Source: Mycolicibacterium malmesburyense (GTDB lineage: Bacteria > Actinomycetota > Actinomycetes > Mycobacteriales > Mycobacteriaceae). From it: a DNA stretch of 64,000 nt. Location: assembly GCF_001050015.1 (NCBI RefSeq), contig NZ_CVTB01000269.1, forward strand, positions 89,286 through 153,285, given 5' to 3'. The notes below the pieces were generated by a model, which had not been told where the DNA came from, made no database searches, and saw nothing but the letters and a program-made list of their open reading frames with translations. A program made the position numbers and the translations under genes. Position 1 is the first letter of the stretch. Each line of letters opens with the position of its first letter. Below, in pieces: positions 18,324 through 26,817 of this stretch.

Positions 18324-18905
18324 GTGACCACCGCCGAACCGGCTCAGTTCCGCGAAGCGGTGGCGGCGATGAATGCCACCACCGTCCGACCGGAGATCGA
18401 GCTCGGCCCGATCCGCCCGCCGCAGCGGCTGGCGCCGTTCAGCTATGCGCTGGGCGCCGAGGTCCGCCATCCCGAGACGGCGATCGTCCCGGAGCGCTCC
18501 GAGGGTGACGCATTCGGCCGGCTGATCCTGCTGCACGATCCCGAGGGCGCCGACGCCTGGGACGGGACCATGCGCCTCGTCGCCTACATCCAGGCCGACC
18601 TGGACTCCAGCGAGGCCGTCGATCCGCTGCTGCCCGAGGTCGCGTGGAGTTGGCTCGTCGACGCCCTGCAGGAGCGCGCCGAACACGTCACCGCGCTGGG
18701 CGGCACCGTCACCGCCACCACGTCGGTGCGCTACGGCGACATCTCCGGCCCTCCCCGGGCGCACCAGTTGGAGCTGCGCGCCTCGTGGACGGCGACGACG
18801 CTCGAGTTGGGTCCGCATGTCGACGCGTTCTGTGAGGTGCTCGAGCACGCCGCCGGGCTGCCGCCTCAGGGCGTCACCGACCTCGGCTCCCGCACCCGCG
18901 CCTGA
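18324..18905 (+). CDS. DUF3000 protein
   Basis: 193-residue conserved actinobacterial protein of unknown function (DUF3000; Rv2680). It starts with GTG behind a likely leaderless promoter. It is predicted soluble and cytoplasmic, with conserved [16 protein letters not shown] and a mid region with [10 protein letters not shown] and SVRYGDISG. It is followed after 2 nt by the RNase D gene, an order kept across mycobacteria, so a link to RNA processing is plausible from context only. Confidence 0.88.
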   Translation: MTTAEPAQFREAVAAMNATTVRPEIELGPIRPPQRLAPFSYALGAEVRHPETAIVPERSEGDAFGRLILLHDPEGADAWDGTMRLVAYIQADLDSSEAVDPLLPEVAWSWLVDALQERAEHVTALGGTVTATTSVRYGDISGPPRAHQLELRASWTATTLELGPHVDAFCEVLEHAAGLPPQGVTDLGSRTRA

Positions 18906-18907
18906 CG

Positions 18908-20209
18908 ATGCCGGATTCCCACGAGGCCATCGCCGAGGCGGCCGAGGCCGAACCGGGCGAACCGGAGGCGACGCCGCTGCTGGCTCCTCGCGACGGCGTG
19001 CCCGAGCTATCGGCCAGTGTCAGTGAAATCCGGAGGGCCGCAGATCTTTTAGCGTCCGGTCAAGGCCCGTTCGCTGTCGACGCCGAACGGGCTTCGGGGT
19101 TCCGCTACTCGAACCGGGCGTATCTCATCCAGATCCGGCGGGCCGGCGCCGGCACCGTGCTGATCGACCCGGTGAGCCACGGCGCCGATCCCCTCGAAGC
19201 GTTGGCGCCGGTAGCGAAGGTGTTGGCCACCGACGAGTGGGTCTTGCACGCCGCCGACCAGGACCTGCCCTGCCTGGCAGAACTCGATATACGGCCGGTC
19301 CGGGTGTACGACACGGAGTTGGCGGGCCGACTCGCCGGTTACGAGAAGGTCAACCTCGCCGCGATGGTGCAGCGGTTGCTCGGCCTGCAGCTCATGAAGG
19401 GACACGGCGCCGCCGACTGGTCCAAGCGACCGCTGCCCGACGACTGGCTCAACTACGCCGCGCTCGACGTCGAGGTGCTCATCGACCTGCGCGATGCGAT
19501 CGCCGCGGTCCTCGAGGAGCAGGGTAAGACGGACTGGGCGGCACAGGAATTCGAGAACCTGAAGAACTTCGAGGCCGCCCCGACGCGACGGGATCGTTGG
19601 CGACGCACGTCGGGCATCCACAAGGTCCGCGACGCGCGCACGCTGGCCGCCGTGCGCGAACTCTGGACCACGCGTGACCACATCGCCCAGCGTCGCGATA
19701 TCGCGCCCGGGCGGATCCTGCCGGACTCGGCGATCATCAACGCCGCGACGACCGACCCCGACACCGTCGAGAAGTTGACCGCACTTCCGGTGTTCGGCGG
19801 TAACCGGCAGCGCCGCAGCGCGAAGGTCTGGCTCGACGCACTCGCCCGGGCTCGCACGACCCAGGACCTGCCGAAATCGCAGGAACCGTCGAACGGTCCC
19901 CCGCCGGCGTCGCGATGGGCCAGGCGCAAACCCGAGGCCGCCACCCGGCTGGAGGCGGTGCGGTCCGCGCTCGCCGAAGTGTCGCAGCGGGTTTCGGTGC
20001 CGACGGAGAACCTGCTCTCCCCCGACACCGTGCGCCGGTTGTGCTGGGACTGGGAGCCCGTCGAGGACAGGGCGGCCGTCGTCGACACGTTCCTGCGCGA
20101 CGCGGGCGCGCGGGCGTGGCAGCGGGACCTGACGGTGCCTGCGCTGGCCGAGGCGTTGACCGCGGCCGACGCCAAGCTCGCCGAGCGACCACCGGAGCCG
20201 GGCGAGTAG
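18908..20209 (+). CDS. rnd: Ribonuclease D (DEDD 3'-5' exonuclease with HRDC domain)
   Basis: Processes tRNA and other stable RNA 3' ends (Rv2681 counterpart). The 433-residue protein has the DEDD exonuclease in the first ~210 residues: FAVDAERASGFRY (first Asp and Glu), LHAADQDLPCL (second Asp), and LNYAALDVEVLIDL (final Asp with the preceding Tyr). An HRDC helical domain follows, around ARTLAAVRELWTTRDHIAQ. The start is 2 nt after the DUF3000 stop, so the pair is an operon. The N-terminal ~40 residues are acidic and variable. Convergent with the next hydrolase gene 8 nt away. Confidence 0.94.
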   Translation: MPDSHEAIAEAAEAEPGEPEATPLLAPRDGVPELSASVSEIRRAADLLASGQGPFAVDAERASGFRYSNRAYLIQIRRAGAGTVLIDPVSHGADPLEALAPVAKVLATDEWVLHAADQDLPCLAELDIRPVRVYDTELAGRLAGYEKVNLAAMVQRLLGLQLMKGHGAADWSKRPLPDDWLNYAALDVEVLIDLRDAIAAVLEEQGKTDWAAQEFENLKNFEAAPTRRDRWRRTSGIHKVRDARTLAAVRELWTTRDHIAQRRDIAPGRILPDSAIINAATTDPDTVEKLTALPVFGGNRQRRSAKVWLDALARARTTQDLPKSQEPSNGPPPASRWARRKPEAATRLEAVRSALAEVSQRVSVPTENLLSPDTVRRLCWDWEPVEDRAAVVDTFLRDAGARAWQRDLTVPALAEALTAADAKLAERPPEPGE

Positions 20210-20217
20210 AGACCGAC

Positions 20218-21132
20218 CTACGCGCGCACCGTCTCGACGTGGGCGAGGAAATGCCGCAGGACTTCCTGGGGCGCTTCGAGTTGCGGCCAGTGACCGATGT
20301 CGTCGGCGAGCATCACGACGTCCGCATCGGGAATCACCTCGTTGTAGCGGCGCGCCATGTGAGCGCCGGAGTTCGGGTCGAGCGGCCCGTCGATCAGCCG
20401 CATGGGCACCGGGGTACTGCGCATCGCGCGAACCCACCGGTTGCGGTTCGTGTAGCGGTCGGCCAGGAAGCGACCGACCTTGTGCAGCACCCGCTTGCCG
20501 TCGTTGTATTCGAGGATCTGGTGGAACCGCTCCATCAACTCGCGTGACGGTTTGGTGTTGGGGCCGAACAACTCGTCGAGCGTCCGCTCGACCATCTTGC
20601 GCGACAACGAACTCCGCCCTTGCAGGGGACTCATCAAGTCGCCCAGCGGGGTTCCTGACATGAGTTTCTGCATGGCGCGCGGCGTATAGGCCTCGTTGAA
20701 CAGCCCGCCGTTGAGCCACGTGATCGACTGGTATCGCACCGTCCCGTAGGACTGTTGGCCGAATTCGCTGCGGGCCAGCAGTTCCTGGCCGACGGAGTCC
20801 CCCAGGTCGTGGGCGAGGACGTGACACCGCTCGACGCCGAGATGCTCCAGCAGCGCCTCGTGCATGTCGGCGTGGTCCGGCACCGAGTAGCCGTAGGCGA
20901 CCGGCTTCGCCGAGAAGCCCATGCCGATCATGTCCGGGGCGATGACGGTGAAGCGTTCGGTGAGCGTTGGCCAGATCAGCGACCAGTCCCAAGAGTTGAA
21001 CGGATAGCCGTGCACGGCCATTAGCGTCGGCGCCTCACCCAGCGGCGGGCCGTCGATCCGGTAAAAGATCTCGAACCCGAGGTAATCGAAAAAGTGGCCC
21101 GCGGCTTTCCAGCGCTCCAACTCGGCATCCAT
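20218..21132 (-). CDS. Alpha/beta hydrolase, Asp-nucleophile type (haloalkane dehalogenase/epoxide hydrolase-like)
   Basis: 304-residue cytoplasmic hydrolase. The oxyanion region is VHGYPFNSWDW. The nucleophile elbow LAHDLGDSV has aspartate in place of serine, the arrangement of haloalkane dehalogenases and epoxide hydrolases. The C-terminal part has LIDGPLDPNSG and the catalytic His in DDIGHWPQLE. The lid region is rich in Arg and Leu. The substrate cannot be told from sequence. It lies next to a secreted lipase gene on the same strand (47-nt gap) but no shared pathway is evident. It is not part of the M. tuberculosis order, so it is an accessory insertion. Confidence 0.85.
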   Translation of the reverse strand: MDAELERWKAAGHFFDYLGFEIFYRIDGPPLGEAPTLMAVHGYPFNSWDWSLIWPTLTERFTVIAPDMIGMGFSAKPVAYGYSVPDHADMHEALLEHLGVERCHVLAHDLGDSVGQELLARSEFGQQSYGTVRYQSITWLNGGLFNEAYTPRAMQKLMSGTPLGDLMSPLQGRSSLSRKMVERTLDELFGPNTKPSRELMERFHQILEYNDGKRVLHKVGRFLADRYTNRNRWVRAMRSTPVPMRLIDGPLDPNSGAHMARRYNEVIPDADVVMLADDIGHWPQLEAPQEVLRHFLAHVETVRA

Positions 21133-21179
21133 CGTCGCAGCCTAGCTGGATTCGTGGCACCGGATCCCGGTGCGAACCG

Positions 21180-22367
21180 TCAGCTGAGCTGACGCGCGAG
21201 GAACGGCGTCGAATCCGGAAGCGACGCCAGCACCGTGCCACTATGGTCCTCGTCGGGGTAGACCTCCAGCGTGACGTCTTGTTCGTTCGCGGTGAGCGCG
21301 TCGGCGAAGCGCAGCGTGAGCTCCGGCGGGACATCGCGGTCGAGCAGTCCGACGCCGAGGAAGATCGGTCGGTCGTAGCCGTCGGCGGGAATGCCCATGA
21401 ATGCGTCGACGGCCTCGGTCGCGCCGGGGATCGAGGTCAGCGGCGCAGAGAAGAAGGACGGCACGGTGGCATCCGTCAGTGCCGCGGAAAGCTCTGCCAA
21501 GCACTGAGTTTCGGCCTGATCGGCGGCATCACGACCGGCCGGGGTGAGAATGCGGTCGAGGTCGAGGTCCGGGCGCGCTTCGCGCAGCGCGGCGACGATG
21601 TAGGCGGTGTAGGCGGTGGCTACCGAGCCCAGTTGCGGAGGCACGTTCATCTCCGGGCCCGCCTGTTTGACGATGTTCTCGACCTTCGCCGGCGTGCCGG
21701 TGGCGACGACGCCGCGGAAGTCCAGGTCCGAACCGGCGCTGAACTCGGTGGCCCATCGGGCGGTGGCGACCGCTGCGGACCCACCCTGCGACTGGCCGAC
21801 GACCGCCCACTTCGGCGACAACGGCAGACCGAGGCCGTGGGCGGCGATCACCGAATCCACCACGCCCCGTGCGGTTGTGACGCTGTCGAGGTAGCTCATC
21901 AGGCCCGGTGTGCCGAGGCCGGCATAGTCGCTGCCGACCACCACGTAGCCCTGTTCGAGCCAATGGGTGAGGTACGCGTCGTCACGCTCGCTGCGTGGAC
22001 GGGCCGACGGCGTGCAGTCGTCGCCGAGGCCGACGGTTCCGTGCGCCCACGCTACGACCGGCCATCCGCCCGGCGGCGGAGGCGTTTTCGGCGTGAACAC
22101 GACGGCCGTGCTCACCGCCGGGCGCTCGTGCTGGTCGATCGTGGCGTACAGGATCCGGTAGGCAGCGTCCGCGCCCGCGACCCCCAGCGACGGATCGAGC
22201 GGAACCGATTCGATCAATGCGCCCGGCGCCGGAACCCGACCGGCGTAGGCACGGACATCGAGCTCCGACCACTGCGGTGCCACCGCGGTCGCGACGTTCG
22301 TTGCGCACGCCGCGAGCGCACACAGCAGCGTCGTCGTCAAAAGGCGAACGATGACAACCGGTTTCAT
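21180..22367 (-). CDS. Secretory-lipase-family lipoprotein
   Basis: 395-residue exported alpha/beta hydrolase of the LIP/secretory lipase type. The N-terminus has a lipoprotein signal with lipobox LAAC (cysteine near residue 21). The catalytic elbow is VVGQSQGGSAAV (GxSxG intact). An Asp is supplied in GVGLLDRDVPPEL and the His in YPDEDHSGTV. The block VVAWAHGTVGLGDDC with its disulfide-prone cysteine is typical of this family. It is probably attached to the outer face of the membrane and active on lipids or esters. Single gene between dxs and the Asp-hydrolase. Confidence 0.87.
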   Translation of the reverse strand: MKPVVIVRLLTTTLLCALAACATNVATAVAPQWSELDVRAYAGRVPAPGALIESVPLDPSLGVAGADAAYRILYATIDQHERPAVSTAVVFTPKTPPPPGGWPVVAWAHGTVGLGDDCTPSARPRSERDDAYLTHWLEQGYVVVGSDYAGLGTPGLMSYLDSVTTARGVVDSVIAAHGLGLPLSPKWAVVGQSQGGSAAVATARWATEFSAGSDLDFRGVVATGTPAKVENIVKQAGPEMNVPPQLGSVATAYTAYIVAALREARPDLDLDRILTPAGRDAADQAETQCLAELSAALTDATVPSFFSAPLTSIPGATEAVDAFMGIPADGYDRPIFLGVGLLDRDVPPELTLRFADALTANEQDVTLEVYPDEDHSGTVLASLPDSTPFLARQLS

Positions 22368-22418
22368 GCGATCAGCCTATCGACCGGCCGTTGACGCCCC
22401 GCGCCGGTTCGGCGAACG

Positions 22419-24332
22419 CTAGTCGAGGTGCTCGCTGACTTCGGTCTCGGACACCGCGGCGCCCTGCGCGGCGACCCAACCGGTGATCTGACGGGCCACG
22501 GTGCGATCGGTCAGGCCCACCTCGGCGAGCACCTCGCCGCGCGAGGCCTGCGCGAAGAACTCCTGCGGCAGCCCGACGTCGCGGCACGGCACGTCGACCT
22601 CATTGCGGCGCAACGCTGCCGACACCGCCGACCCGACACCACCGTTGACGCCGTTGTCCTCGAGCGTGACGACGAGCTTGTGGTCGCGGGCCAGCGCGGT
22701 GATGGCGTCGGGCACCGGAAGCACCCAGCGCGGGTCGACGACCGTCACACCGATCCCCTGGTTGCGCAGGAGTTCGGCGACCGCCAGCGCCATCGCTGCG
22801 AACGGCCCCACCGCCACCAGCAGCACATCGTCGCCGAGCCCATCGGCCGGTACGGCCAGCACGTCGACGCCGTCACGACGCTCTACAGCCGAAATATCTT
22901 CGCCGACATCGCCTTTCGGGAACCGGATGGCGGTCGGGCCGTCGTTGACGTCGAGCGCCTCGCCGAGCTCCTCGCGCAGCCGGGCGCCGTCGCGCGGCGC
23001 GGCCACCCGCATACCGGGCACGATGCCCAGCATCGACAGGTCCCACATGCCGTTGTGGCTGGCGCCGTCGGGACCGGTGATGCCCGAGCGGTCCAACACC
23101 ATCGTCACGGGCAGCTTGTGCAGGGCGACGTCCATCATGACCTGATCGAACGCGCGGTTCAGGAAGGTCGAGTAGATCGCGACGACCGGGTGCAGGCCAC
23201 CCATCGCCAACCCGGCCGCCGACGTCATCGCATGCTGTTCGGCGATGCCCACGTCGAAGAAGCGGTCCGGGAAGCGCTGGCGGAACGCGGACAGCCCCGT
23301 CGGGCCGGGCATCGCCGCGGTGATCGCCACGACGTCGCGCCGCCGGGAGGCATAGCCGATCAGCGCCTCGGAGAACGCCGACGTCCAGCCGGGACCCGGG
23401 ACCGACGTCGCGAGCCCGGTCTCGGGGTCGATGACGCCGCACGCGTGCATCTGGTCGGCCTCGTCGTTCTCCGCCGGCGCGTACCCCATGCCTTTGCGGG
23501 TGACGACGTGCACGATCACGGGCATGTTGAAGCCGCGGGCGCGGCGCAGCGCGACCTCGACGGCGTGTTCGTCGTGCCCGTCGATCGGGCCGACGTACTT
23601 CAGGCCGAGGTCGGTGAACATCACCTGCGGCGCCAACGCGTCCTTGATGCCGGCCTTGATCGAGTGCATGCACTGGTAGCACACCTCGCCGATGACCGGG
23701 ACGCCGCGCACCGCCTTGCGGCCCTCCTCGAGCACGCGTTCGTAGCCGGGCTGCAGCCGCAGGCCGGCCAGGTGCTCGGCGAACCCACCGATGGTCGGCG
23801 CATAGCTGCGTCCGTTGTCGTTGACCACGATGACGACCGGGCGCCGGGCCGCGGCGATGTTGTTCAGCGCCTCCCAGCACATGCCGCCGGTCAGTGCGCC
23901 GTCACCGACGACGGCCACCACGTGGCGGTTGCGATGCCCGGACAGCTCGAACGCCTTGGCCAGACCGTCGGCATAGGACAGCGCCGAACTGGCGTGGCTG
24001 GATTCCACCCAGTCGTGCTCGCTCTCCTCGCGCGAGGGATAGCCCGACAGGCCGCCCTTCTTGCGCAGGGAGTCGAACTCGTGGCATCGGCCCGTCAGCA
24101 TCTTGTGCACGTAGGACTGATGTCCGGTGTCGAAGATGATCGGGTCGTGCGGCGAATCGAACACCCGGTGCAGCGCGAGCGTGAGCTCGACCACACCCAG
24201 ATTCGGGCCGAGATGCCCGCCGGTGGCAGCCACCTTGTGGATCAGGAATTCGCGGATCTCACGTGCTAGATCGCTCAGCTGCGACTGCGATAGGTGCTGC
24301 AGATCAGCGGGCCCGCGGATCTGTTCAAGCAT
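22419..24332 (-). CDS. dxs: 1-deoxy-D-xylulose-5-phosphate synthase
   Basis: Thiamine-diphosphate enzyme that condenses pyruvate and glyceraldehyde-3-phosphate, the first step of the MEP isoprenoid pathway (Rv2682c counterpart). The 637-residue product shows the TPP/Mg motif [18 protein letters not shown], the substrate region [14 protein letters not shown], and the transketolase-type catalytic Glu in [16 protein letters not shown]. Full length compared with the family. It follows nhaA on the same strand after 28 nt and may be read from that leader as well as from its own promoter. Confidence 0.97.
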   Translation of the reverse strand: MLEQIRGPADLQHLSQSQLSDLAREIREFLIHKVAATGGHLGPNLGVVELTLALHRVFDSPHDPIIFDTGHQSYVHKMLTGRCHEFDSLRKKGGLSGYPSREESEHDWVESSHASSALSYADGLAKAFELSGHRNRHVVAVVGDGALTGGMCWEALNNIAAARRPVVIVVNDNGRSYAPTIGGFAEHLAGLRLQPGYERVLEEGRKAVRGVPVIGEVCYQCMHSIKAGIKDALAPQVMFTDLGLKYVGPIDGHDEHAVEVALRRARGFNMPVIVHVVTRKGMGYAPAENDEADQMHACGVIDPETGLATSVPGPGWTSAFSEALIGYASRRRDVVAITAAMPGPTGLSAFRQRFPDRFFDVGIAEQHAMTSAAGLAMGGLHPVVAIYSTFLNRAFDQVMMDVALHKLPVTMVLDRSGITGPDGASHNGMWDLSMLGIVPGMRVAAPRDGARLREELGEALDVNDGPTAIRFPKGDVGEDISAVERRDGVDVLAVPADGLGDDVLLVAVGPFAAMALAVAELLRNQGIGVTVVDPRWVLPVPDAITALARDHKLVVTLEDNGVNGGVGSAVSAALRRNEVDVPCRDVGLPQEFFAQASRGEVLAEVGLTDRTVARQITGWVAAQGAAVSETEVSEHLD

Positions 24333-24360
24333 TCGTTCAGTCTACGCACGGCCGTCGTAG

Positions 24361-25689
24361 TCAGTCCTGTCGAGCTTGGTAGATGTCGGGCACACCGTCT
24401 TGGTCGATGTCGGCGGTCTCCTGCTCGTAGATCGCACGATATTGCCTGTTCCGCATCCTCAACAGGACCGCGGCCAGGGCCGCGGAGGCCAGCGATCCGG
24501 CCAGCACCCCGATCTTCACGAATTCGTCACGTTCGGACCCGATGCCGTACGCCAGGTCGCCGATGAGCAGCGACACGGTGAACCCGATGCCGGCCAGCAT
24601 CGCAATGCCGATCACATCGACCCATCGGATCGCGGAGTCCAGGTTGGCACGGGTGACGGCCGCAAGCACCCGTGTGGTCAGGAAGATACCGACCGGCTTG
24701 CCGACCACCAGACCGAGCACGATGCCGAGCGTGATGGGGTCGTTCATCGCCTCGGTGAACCCGGTGAGTCCGCCGATGGTGACCCCCGCGGCGAAGAAGG
24801 CGAACACCGGGACCGCGACACCCGCCGACAGGGGGCGCAGGCGGTGCTCGAAGTGCTCGGCGAGGCCCGGTCCGGCGTCCGGCCCACCGGCGGCGTCGGT
24901 GCGGATCACCGGCACCATGAAGCCGAGCAGCACGCCGGCGACCGTGGCGTGGATACCCGATTCGTGCATCAGCGCCCAGGTGGCCACCGCGAGCGGGATC
25001 AACAGCCACCACGACCGGATGCGGCGCTGCACGCACAACGCGAACAGCGCCAGCGGCACCATGGCCGCCACCAACGCGCCCCAGTTGATGGCTTCGGTGT
25101 AGAACACCGCGATCACCAACACCGCGAGGAGGTCGTCGACCACGGCGAGGGTCAGCAGGAACGTGCGCAGCGCCGACGGCAGATGCGTGGAGATGACGGC
25201 GAGCACCGCGACGGCGAACGCGATGTCGGTGGCGGTCGGGATGGCCCACCCCCGCAGGGCGCCGTCGCCGACGTGGGCGGTCACCGCGACGAAGATCAGT
25301 GCCGGCGCCACCATCCCGCCGACGGCGGCCGCGATGGGCAGGGCCGCGCGGGCGGGATCGCGGAGATCGCCGGCGACGAACTCACGTTTGAGCTCCAACC
25401 CGACGACGAAGAAGAACAGCGCCAGCAGCCCGTCGGCCGCCCAGGTGCCGAGCGTGAGCTCCAGGTGCATTCCGAACGGCTCGCCGCCGATCCGGAGGTC
25501 GCGCAGCGCGAAGTAGCTCGCCGACCACGGCGAGTTCGCCCAGACGAGCGCGACCGCCGCGGCCACGAGAAGGATGGCCCCGCCGACGGTCTCCTTGCGC
25601 AGGATGGCGGCGACGCGATTGGTCTCGGACCACGATCCCCGGGAGAACAACGTCCGCTGTGCGAAGCGGCGCAGTGGGCTGGAGGTCAC
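24361..25689 (-). CDS. nhaA: Na+/H+ antiporter NhaA
   Basis: Inner-membrane antiporter exporting Na+ or Li+ in exchange for protons. The 442-residue product has the family core: [26 protein letters not shown] (Asp155) and [14 protein letters not shown] with the paired Asp185/Asp186 that correspond to the ion-binding aspartates of E. coli NhaA, plus the later GKPVGIFL helix. The GTG at 25689 is chosen because the family begins here and the in-frame sequence upstream lies inside a leader RNA hairpin (25729-25747). A charged C-terminal tail ends with a D-x-D-x-D-G stretch. Accessory relative to M. tuberculosis. Confidence 0.93.
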   Translation of the reverse strand: MTSSPLRRFAQRTLFSRGSWSETNRVAAILRKETVGGAILLVAAAVALVWANSPWSASYFALRDLRIGGEPFGMHLELTLGTWAADGLLALFFFVVGLELKREFVAGDLRDPARAALPIAAAVGGMVAPALIFVAVTAHVGDGALRGWAIPTATDIAFAVAVLAVISTHLPSALRTFLLTLAVVDDLLAVLVIAVFYTEAINWGALVAAMVPLALFALCVQRRIRSWWLLIPLAVATWALMHESGIHATVAGVLLGFMVPVIRTDAAGGPDAGPGLAEHFEHRLRPLSAGVAVPVFAFFAAGVTIGGLTGFTEAMNDPITLGIVLGLVVGKPVGIFLTTRVLAAVTRANLDSAIRWVDVIGIAMLAGIGFTVSLLIGDLAYGIGSERDEFVKIGVLAGSLASAALAAVLLRMRNRQYRAIYEQETADIDQDGVPDIYQARQD

Positions 25690-25728
25690 GGTGGGTCCCG
25701 ATCTGTTGTTCGCGGTCGACAAAGAATC

Positions 25729-25747
25729 GCCGACCAGACTTCCCGGC
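25729..25747 (-). ncRNA. 5'-leader hairpin upstream of nhaA, copy 1 of a three-copy RNA element
   Basis: In the nhaA leader the RNA reads GCCG-GGAAGUCUGGU-CGGC, a 4-bp stem (possibly one G-U more) closing an 11-nt loop. The predicted -10 TAAGGT (25762-25767, minus strand) lies 14 nt upstream, so the hairpin would be at the extreme 5' end of the transcript. About 40 nt follow before the GTG. The loop sequence GGAAGYCUGGU is the same in two other leaders in this window. A downstream CGACC (25714-25718) could pair with the GGUCG of the hairpin, giving an alternative fold. Not matched to a known RNA family from memory. Confidence 0.6.
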
Positions 25748-25825
25748 ACACCCTGACCTCAACCTTATGTCACCACTCCCAAGGACGCGCATCGCTGGGG
25801 TCTGGCGCACCGAACAGCCCGCGAG

Positions 25826-25831
25826 TACATT
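25826..25831 (+). promoter_or_regulatory. Likely -10 of the two-gene ABC exporter operon
   Basis: TACATT followed by 7 nt and a likely A start near 25839. It places leader hairpin copy 2 at the mRNA 5' end. The corresponding minus-strand -10 for nhaA is at 25762-25767, so the two promoters fire divergently. Confidence 0.5.
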
Positions 25832-25844
25832 TCTCACCAGGTGC

Positions 25845-25863
25845 GCCGGGAAGCCTGGTCGGC
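25845..25863 (+). ncRNA. 5'-leader hairpin upstream of the two-gene ABC exporter, copy 2
   Basis: GCCG-GGAAGCCUGGU-CGGC, the same 19-nt hairpin as at nhaA with one loop base changed (U to C). It lies 13 nt after the -10 TACATT. The 3' part GUCGGC (25858-25863) can instead pair with GCCGAC at 25873-25878, just before the ribosome binding site GGAAGG (25882-25887), so two mutually exclusive folds are possible next to the start of translation. Confidence 0.6.
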
Positions 25864-25893
25864 TATCGATTCGCCGACGTCGGAAGGAACCCG

Positions 25894-26817
25894 ATGCACG
25901 ACACGCCGACCGCGCCTGCGCGCGCGCAATCCGAGCCCGCTATTCAAATCGATGGCCTGACAAAGCGTTTCGGGTCGGTGGTCGCGGTGAGCGATCTCGA
26001 CCTCACGGTGCGCAGGGGTGAGGTTTTCGGCTTCCTCGGCCCCAATGGCGCGGGCAAGTCGACGACCATCCGCATGATGCTCGGCCTCATCCGACCCGAC
26101 GCGGGACAGATCGAGGTGCTCGGCATCGACGCCGCTGACGTGCGTCGGGCCCACCGACACCTCGGCTACGTGCCCGCTGACGTGAGCCTGTGGCCCTCCA
26201 TGACGGGAGCGGAGATCCTCGAATTGGTCGGCAACGTCGGACCAGCGGTCGACCACGCGTACCGAGCGGAATTGGTCGAGCGGTTCGTCCTGGACCTCGA
26301 CCGGCCGGCCAAGACCTATTCCACGGGTAACCGGCAGAAAGTGGCGATCGTCGCCGCTTTCGCCACCCATGCACCGTTGCTGATCCTCGACGAACCGACC
26401 AGCGGCCTGGATCCATTGATGGAGCTCGAGTTTCGGCGCTGCATCGGCGAGGCGGGACAGCGCGGGCAGACGGTGTTCCTGAGCTCCCACCAACTCGCCG
26501 AAGTAGAAGCGGTGTGCGACCGGGTCGCGATCCTGCGTTGCGGCGCGCTCGTCGAGATCGACACGATCGCCGACCTCCGTCGACTGCGTCGAACCGTGGT
26601 GGAAGTGTCCTACGGCGACGCCGGACCGCGGCTCGCTGATGTGCCGGGTGTCACCGATATCGAGCTTCTCGGCGAGCACCGGCTGCGGTTCCACATGGCC
26701 GGCTCACCGACTTCCGCACTTCGCGCCCTGGCTGCTGCCGATATCACCAGCGTGACGATGCGTGAGCCGAATCTCGAGGAGATCTTCCTCGACTACTACG
26801 GCGAGCTACCGCGATGA
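25894..26817 (+). CDS. ABC exporter ATP-binding protein
   Basis: 307-residue ATPase subunit of an ABC-2 type exporter. Walker A is GPNGAGKST, the signature-region sequence is TYSTGNRQKVAIVAAFA (a degenerate LSGGQ as in drug or Na+ export ATPases), Walker B is LLILDEPTSGLDP, and the H-loop is in LSSHQLAEVE. The C-terminal extension resembles that of DrrA/NatA-like subunits. The start ATG is set by GGAAGG 6 nt upstream. It overlaps the permease gene by 4 nt (ATGA). The leader carries hairpin copy 2. Substrate unknown; drug or Na+ export are both possible. Confidence 0.92.
   Translation: MHDTPTAPARAQSEPAIQIDGLTKRFGSVVAVSDLDLTVRRGEVFGFLGPNGAGKSTTIRMMLGLIRPDAGQIEVLGIDAADVRRAHRHLGYVPADVSLWPSMTGAEILELVGNVGPAVDHAYRAELVERFVLDLDRPAKTYSTGNRQKVAIVAAFATHAPLLILDEPTSGLDPLMELEFRRCIGEAGQRGQTVFLSSHQLAEVEAVCDRVAILRCGALVEIDTIADLRRLRRTVVEVSYGDAGPRLADVPGVTDIELLGEHRLRFHMAGSPTSALRALAAADITSVTMREPNLEEIFLDYYGELPR

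Noticed and set aside
22428..24269. Long plus-strand frame opposite dxs
   Set aside because: Composition (Arg/His/Gly-rich, no domain) is that of an antisense shadow of a GC-rich gene.
25729..25863. Resemblance of GGGAAGCCUGG to part of cobalamin riboswitches
   Set aside because: The B12-box and the rest of the cobalamin core are missing, and the regulated genes are not B12-related.
24376..25893. Long plus-strand open frame running from opposite nhaA into the ABC ATPase gene
   Set aside because: It is the antisense of nhaA with high-GC-driven openness. The ATPase has its own ATG, ribosome binding site and family start at 25894.
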